From positions 992,001 to 1,056,000 of the forward strand of contig OY762308.1 in the NCBI GenBank assembly GCA_963665555.2: a stretch of DNA of 64,000 nucleotides, read 5' to 3'. Below, piece by piece: positions 23,164-31,329 of the stretch; position 1 is the stretch's first letter, and each line of letters starts with the position of its first letter. Below the pieces are notes generated by a model that had not been told where the DNA came from, ran no database searches, and was given only the letters and a program-made list of their open reading frames with translations. The translations under genes and the position numbers were made by a program. Source of the DNA: CAXXXW01 sp963665555. GTDB taxonomy: Bacteria > Pseudomonadota > Alphaproteobacteria > Thalassobaculales > Thalassobaculaceae.

Positions 23164-25842
23164 ATGGACGGGCCGGAGACGACGGACGGCGCGGCGCAGC
23201 GCGCTCCCGAACCGACGCGGCGCGCCGACTACCGCCCGCCGCCCTTCCTGGTCGAGGAGGTCGCGCTCGACATCGACCTGCGCGACGACGGCGCGACGGT
23301 CGCGGCGGCGATGCGGGGCCGGCGCAACCCGGCGGGCGCCGGGGCCGGGGCGCCGCTCCGGCTCGACGGGCGGGAGCAGGAGCTGCTTTCGGTCGCGCTC
23401 GACGGCCGCGCGCTCGGCCCCGGCGACTACGCGCTCGACGGCGAGTCGCTGACGATCCCCGATGTCGGGGAGCGCTTCGAACTCGTGGTCGAGAGCCGCA
23501 ACCGGCCGGCGGACAACACCGCGCTCGAAGGGCTGTACCTGTCGAACGGCATGTACTGCACGCAGTGCGAGGCCGAGGGTTTCCGGCGGATCGCCTTTTT
23601 CCCGGACCGGCCGGACGTCATGGCGGCCTACACGACCACGATCCGGGCCGACAGGGCGCGCTACCCGGTCCTGCTGTCCAACGGCAACCTGGTCGAGACG
23701 CGGGACCTCGGCGGCGGGCGCCACGCCGCCGTGTGGCGCGACCCGTTCCCGAAGCCGTCCTACCTCTTCGCCATGGTGGCCGGCGACCTCGCTTGCGTGG
23801 AGGACCGTTTCGTCACCGCTTCGGGCCGCGAGGTCGCGCTGCGCATTTATGTCGAGCACGGCGACGAGGGACGGTGCGGCCACGCCATGGACTCGCTCAA
23901 GCGCGCGATGGCCTGGGACGAGCGGCGCTTCGGCCTGGAGTACGACCTCGACCTCTTCGCGATCGTCGCCGTCGGCCATTTCAACATGGGGGCGATGGAG
24001 AACAAGGGGCTGAACATCTTCAACAGCCGCTACGTCCTGGCCGACCGGGAGACGGCGACCGACCTCGACTTCCAGCGGATCGAGGCCATCGTCGCGCACG
24101 AGTACTTCCACAACTGGACGGGCAACCGGGTCACCTGCCGCGACTGGTTCCAGCTGAGCCTGAAGGAGGGGCTGACCGTCTTCCGCGACCAGGAGTTCAC
24201 CTCCGACACGCATTCGCGCGGCGTGAAGCGCATCTCCGACGCCCGCCTGCTGCGCGCCGCCCAGTTCGCCGAGGATTCCGGCCCGACGGCCCACCCGGTG
24301 CGGCCCGACAGCTACCTCAAGATCGACAATTTCTACACGCTCACCGTCTACGAGAAGGGGGCGGAGGTGGTGCGCCTGCTCCATTCCCGCCTCGGCGAGG
24401 CGGGGTTCCGCAAGGGCATGGACCTCTACTTCGCGCGCCACGACGGCCAGGCCGTGACCTGCGACGATTTCGTCGCCGCGATGGCCGACGCCAACGGCGC
24501 CGACCTGTCGGACATGGAGGTCTGGTACGCCCAGGCCGGCACGCCGGAACTCGCGGTCTCGCTGGAGCACGACCCGGCCGCGCGCCGCGCCTCGCTGCGG
24601 GTCGCGCAGACCGTGCCGCCGACGCCCGGACAGCCGGAAAAGCGCCCGATGCCGATCCCGCTCCGGCTCGGCCTGCTGGACCGGGAGGGGCGGGAAATCC
24701 CGCTCCGCCTCGCGGGCGAACGCGCGAACGAGGCGCCGGGCGAGCTTGTGCTGGAGGCGGGCGCGGCGGAGAATGTCTTCGTCTTCGAGGATGTGCCCGA
24801 ACGGCCGGTTCCGTCCCTTTTGAGGGGCTTCTCCGCGCCGGTGAAGGTGAAGGTCGAACTTTCGCCGGAGGACCTGACGCTGCTGATGGCGCGCGACCGC
24901 GACCCCTTCGCGCGCTGGGACGCCGGGCAGCGTTACGCGACCGGCCTGTTGCTCGCCCTGGCGCGGGACCGGGCGGCGGGACGCGCGCTGGCGCTCGACC
25001 CCGCCTTCGCCGAGGCGGCCCGCGCCACGCTGACGGACGAGAGCCTGGAGCCGGCCTTCCGCGCCGAGGCGCTCGGCCTGCCGGGCGAGAACGAACTCGC
25101 CGAGGCGATGGGGGACGCCGACCCCGACGCGATCCACGCCGCCCGGCGCTTCGTCGTCGCCGGCCTCGGCGCGGCGCTGTACGACGACTTCCTCGCCGTC
25201 CGGGGCGCGGCCTCGGCGGCGCGGCCGCCGGACGACCTGTCCACCGAGGCCATGGGCGCCCGCGCGCTCGCCAACGCGGCGCTGCGCTACCTCGCCGCGA
25301 CCGGGCGGCCCGAGGCGCTGGACCTCGCGGGCGCGCAGGCCCGCCGCGCGGCCTCGATGACGCTGGCGATGGGCGGGCTGTCCGCGCTCAACGACACCGA
25401 CTGCCCGCAGCGCGACGCGGCGCTCGCCGCGTTCCACGACCGCTGGCGCGACCGGCCGATGGAGCTGGACAAGTGGTTCGCGCTGAAGGCCGTCTCGGCC
25501 CTGCCGGACACGCTGGCGGAGGTCGGGCGGCTGCTGTCCCATCCGGGCTTCGACATCCGCAACCCGAACCGGGCGCGCGCCCTGGTCGGCAATTTCGCCT
25601 CTGGCAACCCGGTCCGCTTCCATGCCGCGGACGGGGCCGGCCACCGTTTCCTCGCCGACCGGGTGCTGGAGCTCGACCCGCTCAACCCGATGGTCGCCGC
25701 CCGGCTGCTCCAGCCGATGACGCGCTGGCGGCGCTACCGCGCGGACCGCCGCCGTTCGATGACGGCGCAACTGGAAAGGGTTGTCGGAACGCCCGGTTTG
25801 TCCAAGGATGTGTACGAGATCGCCAGCAAGGCGCTCGGATAA
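23164..25842 (+). CDS. pepN: Aminopeptidase N (M1 family)
   Basis: An 892-residue zinc aminopeptidase. The exopeptidase motif GAMEN is at 276-280 and the HEYFH zinc site at 312-316 with the third ligand E335 (LSLKEGL). The N-terminal beta domain includes the GLYLSNGMYCTQCEAEGFRRIAFFPDRPDV segment typical of proteobacterial PepN. A beta domain and a long helical C-terminal domain (ending YEIASKALG) complete the fold. It trims N-terminal residues from peptides in the cytoplasm. The ATG start lies seven bases after the gcrA stop; the two may be cotranscribed. Confidence 0.96.
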   Translation: MDGPETTDGAAQRAPEPTRRADYRPPPFLVEEVALDIDLRDDGATVAAAMRGRRNPAGAGAGAPLRLDGREQELLSVALDGRALGPGDYALDGESLTIPDVGERFELVVESRNRPADNTALEGLYLSNGMYCTQCEAEGFRRIAFFPDRPDVMAAYTTTIRADRARYPVLLSNGNLVETRDLGGGRHAAVWRDPFPKPSYLFAMVAGDLACVEDRFVTASGREVALRIYVEHGDEGRCGHAMDSLKRAMAWDERRFGLEYDLDLFAIVAVGHFNMGAMENKGLNIFNSRYVLADRETATDLDFQRIEAIVAHEYFHNWTGNRVTCRDWFQLSLKEGLTVFRDQEFTSDTHSRGVKRISDARLLRAAQFAEDSGPTAHPVRPDSYLKIDNFYTLTVYEKGAEVVRLLHSRLGEAGFRKGMDLYFARHDGQAVTCDDFVAAMADANGADLSDMEVWYAQAGTPELAVSLEHDPAARRASLRVAQTVPPTPGQPEKRPMPIPLRLGLLDREGREIPLRLAGERANEAPGELVLEAGAAENVFVFEDVPERPVPSLLRGFSAPVKVKVELSPEDLTLLMARDRDPFARWDAGQRYATGLLLALARDRAAGRALALDPAFAEAARATLTDESLEPAFRAEALGLPGENELAEAMGDADPDAIHAARRFVVAGLGAALYDDFLAVRGAASAARPPDDLSTEAMGARALANAALRYLAATGRPEALDLAGAQARRAASMTLAMGGLSALNDTDCPQRDAALAAFHDRWRDRPMELDKWFALKAVSALPDTLAEVGRLLSHPGFDIRNPNRARALVGNFASGNPVRFHAADGAGHRFLADRVLELDPLNPMVAARLLQPMTRWRRYRADRRRSMTAQLERVVGTPGLSKDVYEIASKALG

Positions 25843-25882
25843 GTCCCCAGGGACGGCCCCGGCGCCGGGGAGCCGCGCCGCG

Positions 25883-26566
25883 ATGGACCGGATCGTCGTC
25901 ATCAACCCCAACAGCAACGAGGCGGTGACGCGCGCGATGGACGCCGCGCTCGACCCGCTGCGCTTCGCCGACGGCCCGGAAATCGAGAGCGTCACCAATC
26001 CCGACGGCCCGCCCGGAATCGAAAGCCAGCGCGACGCGGACCGCGCGGCCGGGGACGTGGTCCGCATGGTCGAGGCGCGCGGCAACGCCGCCGGCGCCTT
26101 CGTCGTCGCTTGCTTCTCCGATCCCGGCCTGTTCGCGGCGCGCGAGGCGACGGACAGGCCCGTGTTCGGCATCGCCGAGAGCGGCGTGCTGACCGCCCTT
26201 TCGCTCGGCGAGCGGTTCGGCATCCTCGCCATCCTGGCGAATTCGGTGCCCCGGCACATGCGCTACATCCGCGCCCTCGGCCTCGGCGAGCGGCTGGCGG
26301 GGGACCTTCCCGTCGGCCTCTCCGTCGCCGAACTGGCCGACGAGGATCGGACCTTCGCGCGGATGGCGGCGGTCGGCGCCGAACTGCGCGACGACCGGGG
26401 CGCGGACGTGCTGGTGATGGGCTGCGCCGGCATGGCGCGCTACCGCGCGCGGCTGGAGGAGAGGCTGGGCGTCGCCGTGGTCGATCCCGCGCAGGCGGCG
26501 GTCTCGATGGCGGTCGCCGCGATCCGCCTCGGCCAGACCAACGGCGCGCGCCGCCGGGCGCCGTGA
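25883..26566 (+). CDS. Aspartate/glutamate/hydantoin racemase family protein
   Basis: A 227-residue member of the Asp/Glu/hydantoin racemase superfamily. It begins RIVVINPNSNEAVTRAMD, as in hydantoin racemases. The two catalytic cysteines are in FVVACFSDPG (about residue 75) and VLVMGCAGMARY (about 180). Members racemise hydantoins or amino acids, or isomerise maleate. The stop overlaps the GTG of the FAD monooxygenase, so it is coupled to an oxidative pathway. The maleate isomerase alternative is attractive in an aromatic-catabolism context but cannot be proved from sequence. Confidence 0.85.
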   Translation: MDRIVVINPNSNEAVTRAMDAALDPLRFADGPEIESVTNPDGPPGIESQRDADRAAGDVVRMVEARGNAAGAFVVACFSDPGLFAAREATDRPVFGIAESGVLTALSLGERFGILAILANSVPRHMRYIRALGLGERLAGDLPVGLSVAELADEDRTFARMAAVGAELRDDRGADVLVMGCAGMARYRARLEERLGVAVVDPAQAAVSMAVAAIRLGQTNGARRRAP

Positions 26567-28305
26567 CGCCGCCGGCCCGGAGCGGGACGGGCGGCGGACC
26601 CGCCGGCGCCCCGGACGGGCGGAGCTTCACGCCCCCGGTCTTCCCCTACCGGCGGCCCGCGGCGCTGGACGCGCCCGGACCGGAGCGCGTCGCGGTCGCC
26701 ATCGTCGGCGGCGGCCCGGCCGGGCTGGCGGCGGCGCTGGAGTTCTCGCGCCTCGGCGTCGCGACCGTGCTGCTGGACGAGGGCGACACGGTTTCGACCG
26801 GCAGCCGGTGGATCTGCTGGTCCAAGCGCACGCTGGAGGTGCTGGACAGGTCCGGCGCCGCCGGCCGCATGGTCGAGAAGGGCGTGCTCTGGCGGCGCGG
26901 CCTGGTGTTCCGGGGCGCGCGGCCGCTCTACGAATTCGACCTGCTGCCGGAGGACGGGCACAAGATGCCGGCCTTCGTCAACCTGCAGCAGTATTACGGC
27001 GAGGCCTGGATGGTCGAGCGGCTCGGCGAATTCGGCCTCGCCGAATTGCGCTGGCGCAACCGCGCGGCCGGCGTGTCCTTCCCCGCCGGGGGCGGCGCGT
27101 TGCTGGAGGTGGAGACGCCGGACGGCCCCTACCGCCTCCACGCCGGCTACGTTATCGCAGCCGACGGCGCGCGGAGCGCGCTGCGCCGCGCCATGGGCCT
27201 CGATTTCCAGGGCCGGGCCTTCGAGGAGCGCTTCCTGATCGCCGATGTGCGCGTGGAGGCCGGTTTCCCGGCCGAGCGGCGCTTCTGGTTCGACCCGGAG
27301 TTCCACCCCGGCCGGTCGGCGCTGATGCACCGCCAGCCGGACGACATCGTGCGGATCGACCTGCAACTCGGCCCCGGCGCCGACCCGGAGGAGGAGCGCC
27401 GGCCGGAGCGGGTTATCCCCCGCATCCGGGCGGCCGTCGGGCCGGACGTCGCCTTCGAGGTCGAGTGGGTCAGCGTGTACAGCTTTTCCTGCCGACGCAT
27501 GGCGCGGTTCCGCCACGGCCCGGTGTTCTTCGCCGGCGACGCCGCCCATGTCGTCAGTCCCTTCGGCGCGCGCGGCGGCAATGGCGGCATTCAGGACATC
27601 GACAACCTGGTCTGGAAAACGGTGGCGGTCATGGAGGGCCGCGCGCCGGACCGCCTGCTCGACAGCTACGACGCCGAGCGCGTTCCGGCGGCCGACGAGA
27701 ACATCCGGGCCGCCGCGCGCAGCACGGATTTCATGACGCCGAAGACGCGCGCCGGGGCGGAGTTCCGCGACGCCGCGCTCTCGCTGGCCGAGACCGAACC
27801 CTTCGCGCGCGCCTTCGTGAACAGCGGGCGGCTCTCGACGCCGCGCAGCTATCGCGACTCGCCGCTGAACGCGCCGGACGACCCGGCGTTCCGGGGGGAG
27901 GGGCCGGCCCCCGGCGCGCCGCCCGCGGACGCGCCGCTCGCGCTGGACGGCGCGCCGTGCTGGCTGCTCGACCGCCTCGGCGGCGGGTTCGCGCTGCTGC
28001 GCTTCGCCGCGGCCGGCGCGCGGGCGGAGGCGGAAGCGGGGGAGGCGGCGTTGCGCGCCGCCCTCGCCGCGCGCGCGCCGGGCGCGAAGGTCGTGACCGT
28101 CGCGCTCGCGCCTTCCGGCGGCGGCGGGCTGGGCCTCGTCGATGTTTCGGGCCGCGCGGCGCGGCGCTGGGCGGCCGGGGACGGGACGGCCTACCTGCTG
28201 CGCCCGGACGGCCATGTCGCCGCGCGCTGGCAGCGCGGGCCGGCGGCGGCCGAGGTCTCCGCCGCGCTGGCGCGATGCCTCGGCGAGCCGGGAGGGGCGG
28301 CGTGA
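26563..28305 (+). CDS. FAD-dependent aromatic monooxygenase (PHBH/MhpA-like)
   Basis: A 580-residue flavoprotein hydroxylase. The FAD site is VAIVGGGPAGLAAALEFSRLGV (about residues 46-67), the DG motif is YVIAADGARSALRRAMG, and the second FAD motif is VFFAGDAAHVVSPFGARGGNGGIQDIDNLVWK. A thioredoxin-like C-terminal domain (about 450-580) fits the MhpA/phenol-hydroxylase group. The start is a GTG overlapping the racemase stop; the first 40 residues are Pro/Gly-rich. A DUF2783 partner follows with another GTGA overlap, a pair that recurs in proteobacteria. The aromatic substrate is unknown. Confidence 0.9.
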   Translation: MTPPARSGTGGGPAGAPDGRSFTPPVFPYRRPAALDAPGPERVAVAIVGGGPAGLAAALEFSRLGVATVLLDEGDTVSTGSRWICWSKRTLEVLDRSGAAGRMVEKGVLWRRGLVFRGARPLYEFDLLPEDGHKMPAFVNLQQYYGEAWMVERLGEFGLAELRWRNRAAGVSFPAGGGALLEVETPDGPYRLHAGYVIAADGARSALRRAMGLDFQGRAFEERFLIADVRVEAGFPAERRFWFDPEFHPGRSALMHRQPDDIVRIDLQLGPGADPEEERRPERVIPRIRAAVGPDVAFEVEWVSVYSFSCRRMARFRHGPVFFAGDAAHVVSPFGARGGNGGIQDIDNLVWKTVAVMEGRAPDRLLDSYDAERVPAADENIRAAARSTDFMTPKTRAGAEFRDAALSLAETEPFARAFVNSGRLSTPRSYRDSPLNAPDDPAFRGEGPAPGAPPADAPLALDGAPCWLLDRLGGGFALLRFAAAGARAEAEAGEAALRAALAARAPGAKVVTVALAPSGGGGLGLVDVSGRAARRWAAGDGTAYLLRPDGHVAARWQRGPAAAEVSAALARCLGEPGGAA

Positions 28306-28532
28306 GCGCGGCGCGCGCCGGCCGAGCCGGGATCGCCGATCCCGACGCCTTCTACGAGGCGCTGATCGAAGCGCATCGCGGCCTGTCCGACGACGAGAGC
28401 CGGCGGCTGAACGCGCGGCTGATCCTGATCCTGGCGGACCGTGTCGGCGACCTCGAAACCCTGCGCGAGGCCCTGGCGCTCGCGCGCCGGACCGGCGGCG
28501 CCGCCGCGCCGGGCCGGGAGGACCCGTCCTGA
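28302..28532 (+). CDS. DUF2783 domain-containing small protein
   Basis: A 76-residue protein matching DUF2783: IADPDAFYEALIEAHRGLSDDESRRLNARLILILADRVGD. This family is usually encoded right after an FAD monooxygenase, as here with a GTGA overlap, and is presumed to help it. The molecular role is not known. It is convergent with the P450 gene, only seven bases apart. Confidence 0.85.
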   Translation: MSAARAGRAGIADPDAFYEALIEAHRGLSDDESRRLNARLILILADRVGDLETLREALALARRTGGAAAPGREDPS

Positions 28533-28539
28533 GGCGGGG

Positions 28540-29733
28540 TTACGCCGGCGCCGGCGCGCGGCCCGGCCTGTCCCAGGCGACCGGGACGCGCAGCGGCCCC
28601 CGGAAGGCCCAGCCGTCGAACGCGACCGCCGACGGGTCGGCCAGCCGCAGGTTCGGCAACGCCGCGAACAGGCGCGGCAGGGCCACCTCGGCGACCAGCG
28701 CGCGCGACGCCCATGCTCCCGCGCAAAAATGCGGCCCCGCCCCGAAGGCGACGCTCCGCGAGGCATCGCGCCGCGCGTCGAACCTGTCCGGCTCGTCGAA
28801 CCAGTCCTCGTCCCGGTTGGCGCTGGCGAACAGCAGGAACACGCGGTCCTCCGGCTCCAGCACCGCGCCCTTGTATTCGTGGCGGCGCGCGATGCGGCGC
28901 GGCGTCATGCCGATGGGCGAAATCCAGCGCGCGTACTCCTCGAAGGCGTCCAGCCACGACACATCCCCGTCCTCGACCAGCGCGCGCTGCTCCGGGTGCG
29001 AGAGCAGCGCCCAGGCGGCGCCGGCGATGGCGTCGCGCGGCTCGTTCTGGCCGCCGCTGATCGCCAGCTTGACGTTCGCCCGCGCGCTTTCCATCGCCAT
29101 CCCGGCGGCGAGCATGACGCCCAGCAGGCTGTTGTCGGGCCGGTCCCGGAGTTCGGCGGCGCGGGCGTCGATGGCGGCGTCGATCTCGGCCGTGGCGGCG
29201 CGGCAACGCGCCTCGACCGCCGGGTCGCCGGCATAATTGGCGATGCCGTCGATCATCGCCTGCGACCAGGCGTCCATCCGGCGGTGGGAAACGCCGACAA
29301 GACCCGTGATCGCCTTCAGCGCCTCGCCCGAAAGCGGCATCGCGTAGTCCGCCACCAGGTCGCATTCGCCCCTCGGCGCGAGGTCGGCGAGAAGGGCGGC
29401 GGCCGTTTCCTCGAACGCCGCCTTCCACGCGCCGGCCACCGTTTCGGGCGAGAGCGCGGGATAAACGATGTTGCGCTCGGCGCGATGGGCGCGGCCGTCC
29501 TTGCGCATCAGGTTGTGGCCCATCAGCCGGTTCATCAACCCGTCGGGCTGGTGCGAGCTGAAGATCGCCACCTTGCGCTCGCAGGAGCGGATGTCCGCCA
29601 TGCGCGAGAGCGCGACGGCGCCGAGTTGCGGAATCCAGGCGACCGGGGCCTCGGCGCGCAGGCGGCGGTAGACGGGATAGGGGTCCGCGCGGAAGGCGGC
29701 GGGGTCGATCTCGACGACCGGGGCGACGGCCAC
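28540..29733 (-). CDS. Cytochrome P450 with an atypical I-helix
   Basis: A 397-residue soluble P450. The heme-ligand loop is SVAFGAGPHFCAGAWASR with the proximal Cys about 45 residues from the C-terminus. The ExxR of the K helix is in AFEEYARWISPIG. In the I-helix, where most P450s have AGxxT, the sequence is AISGGQNEPRDAIAG, so the oxygen-activating Thr is missing. This I-helix form occurs in a known group of bacterial P450s. Start is a GTG at 29733, 33 bases after the helicase stop. No ferredoxin or ferredoxin reductase lies nearby. Substrate unknown. Confidence 0.92.
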   Translation of the reverse strand: MAVAPVVEIDPAAFRADPYPVYRRLRAEAPVAWIPQLGAVALSRMADIRSCERKVAIFSSHQPDGLMNRLMGHNLMRKDGRAHRAERNIVYPALSPETVAGAWKAAFEETAAALLADLAPRGECDLVADYAMPLSGEALKAITGLVGVSHRRMDAWSQAMIDGIANYAGDPAVEARCRAATAEIDAAIDARAAELRDRPDNSLLGVMLAAGMAMESARANVKLAISGGQNEPRDAIAGAAWALLSHPEQRALVEDGDVSWLDAFEEYARWISPIGMTPRRIARRHEYKGAVLEPEDRVFLLFASANRDEDWFDEPDRFDARRDASRSVAFGAGPHFCAGAWASRALVAEVALPRLFAALPNLRLADPSAVAFDGWAFRGPLRVPVAWDRPGRAPAPA

Positions 29734-29766
29734 GATCCGACCTCCGCGCCCGGCCGTTCCCGGCGT

Positions 29767-31170
29767 TCAGGCCTCTCCCGTCCGCGGGGGGCGGAGCAGG
29801 AAGGCGGGCACATGGTCGCCGAGGCCGACCGTGGGCGCGTTGTCGGCAACCGGCGGCGGGACCTTCTCGCCCCGGCGGCCCGTCTGGCGGCGCCCCCTGG
29901 CGCGGGCGGCGCCGTCGTCCGGCCGGGCGGCGCCCTCCTCCGGGCGGGCGGCCTCCCGCGCCGGACCGCGGCGCGAACGCTTGCGCTTGTCCCCGTCGCC
30001 GGCCCCGCCGCCCATCCCGCGCCGTCCGTAGCGGGGCGCCGGGATCGCGTCGGCGTCGATGTCGAGGACGGGGATCGCCTTGCCGATCAGCTTGCGGATC
30101 GAGGCGAGGTACTTCTCCTCCTCCGCCGTCGCGATGGTGAAGGCGCGGCCCTCCCGGCCGGCCCGGCCGGTGCGCCCGATGCGGTGCACATAGTCTTCCG
30201 CGTGGGTCGGCACGTCGAAGTTGAAGACATGGCTCAGGCCCGCGATGTCGAGGCCGCGCGCGGCCACGTCGCTCGCCACCAGCAGCCGCGCCTCGCCCGC
30301 CTTGAACTTCGCCAGCGTCTCCATCCGGGCCGGCTGCGGCATGTCGCCGTGCAGCACCACCGCGTCGTAGCCGTGGCGCTGGAGGGAGCGGTGGACGATG
30401 CCGACGTCGCGCTTGCGGTTGCAGAAGATGAGCGCGTTGGCCACCTCCTCCCGGTCGAGCAGCAGGCGCAGCGCGCCGCGCTTCTGCCACAGCTCCACCG
30501 TGACCATGGACTGGATCACGGTTTCGGCCGGCGTCGCCGGCGGCGCGACGGTGATTTCCCTGGGGTTGATCAGGAACCCGTCGGCCAGTTCGCGGATGCC
30601 CCGGTCCAGCGTCGCGGAGAAGAACAGCGTCTGCCGGATGCGCGGCAGCAGCCCGACGATGCGCTGCACATCCGGGATGAAGCCCATGTCGAGCATCCGG
30701 TCCGCCTCGTCGATCACCAGGATCTTGACGTCGTTCAGCAGGATGCGCCCGCGCTCGAAATGGTCGAGCAGGCGGCCGGGCGTGGCGATCAGCACATCGA
30801 CGCCGCGGTCCAGACGCTGCTCCTGGTCCGCGAAGGCCACGCCGCCGATCACCAGCGCCATGGTCAGCGTGTTGTTCTTGCCGTAGCGCTGAAAGTTCTC
30901 GGCCACCTGGGCCGCGAGTTCGCGGGTCGGGCAGAGGATCAGCGACCGCGGCATCCGCGCCTTGGCGCGGCCGGCGGCCAGGATGTCGATCATCGGCAGG
31001 GTGAAGGACGCGGTCTTGCCGGTCCCCGTTTGCGCGCAACCGAGCACATCGCTCCCCCGCAGGACCACGGGGATCGCCTGCTCCTGGATCGGCGTCGGCT
31101 TCTCGTAGCCGGCGTCGGCGACCGCGCCGACGACGCCGTCGCTCAGACCGAGGTCGGAAAACTTCGAAAT
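29767..31170 (-). CDS. DEAD-box ATP-dependent RNA helicase (RhlE/DbpA-like)
   Basis: A 467-residue RNA helicase. From the N-terminus: Q motif (FSDLGL to GYEKPTPIQEQAIP), motif I CAQTGTGKTASF, Ia PTRELAAQ, Ib TPGR, motif II VIDEADRMLDMGF, motif III FSATL, then motif IV, SDVAARGLDI (V) and HRIGRTGRAGREG (VI), and a basic C-terminal tail (KRKRSRRGPAREA). The Q motif lies upstream of the only ordinary in-frame start (GTG at 31068). The best start is an ATT at 31170, nine bases after GAGGGG. An intrinsic terminator and a small Arg-rich ORF lie just upstream. It likely acts in ribosome assembly or RNA turnover. Confidence 0.93.
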   Translation of the reverse strand: MSKFSDLGLSDGVVGAVADAGYEKPTPIQEQAIPVVLRGSDVLGCAQTGTGKTASFTLPMIDILAAGRAKARMPRSLILCPTRELAAQVAENFQRYGKNNTLTMALVIGGVAFADQEQRLDRGVDVLIATPGRLLDHFERGRILLNDVKILVIDEADRMLDMGFIPDVQRIVGLLPRIRQTLFFSATLDRGIRELADGFLINPREITVAPPATPAETVIQSMVTVELWQKRGALRLLLDREEVANALIFCNRKRDVGIVHRSLQRHGYDAVVLHGDMPQPARMETLAKFKAGEARLLVASDVAARGLDIAGLSHVFNFDVPTHAEDYVHRIGRTGRAGREGRAFTIATAEEEKYLASIRKLIGKAIPVLDIDADAIPAPRYGRRGMGGGAGDGDKRKRSRRGPAREAARPEEGAARPDDGAARARGRRQTGRRGEKVPPPVADNAPTVGLGDHVPAFLLRPPRTGEA

Positions 31171-31228
31171 CGCTGTGCGCCCCTCGAATGGAATTACGCT
31201 TGCGGGTTGGTCTTTCCGGCGGCTTTGT

Positions 31229-31297
31229 CTACCGGCGGGCCGCGCGAGTCAATCGCCGAAACGAAAAAACCGCGCGACGGCGCGCCGGGACGGACAT
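31229..31297 (-). CDS. Candidate 22-residue Arg-rich leader peptide upstream of the helicase
   Basis: An ATG at 31297 lies a few bases after a strong GGAGG site and opens a 22-codon frame (MSVPARRRAVFSF..., eight Arg in total) that ends with TAG at 31229, 58 bases before the helicase start. The frame runs through the parC terminator hairpin and its U-tract, so translation could affect termination. I find no family for it. It may be a leader peptide or chance. Confidence 0.3.
   Translation of the reverse strand: MSVPARRRAVFSFRRLTRAARR
31264..31288 (-). terminator. Intrinsic terminator downstream of parC
   Basis: On the minus strand a hairpin (CCG-G-CGCG, loop CCGT, CGCGCGG; 31288-31270) has a seven-pair stem with one bulged G and is followed directly by six T residues (31269-31264). 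This is the best Rho-independent terminator in the window. It lies 42 bases past the parC stop and about 94 bases before the helicase start. Confidence 0.7.
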
Positions 31298-31329
31298 TTT
31301 TCCTCCCGCGCGGCGGCCCGGGCGCCCCG

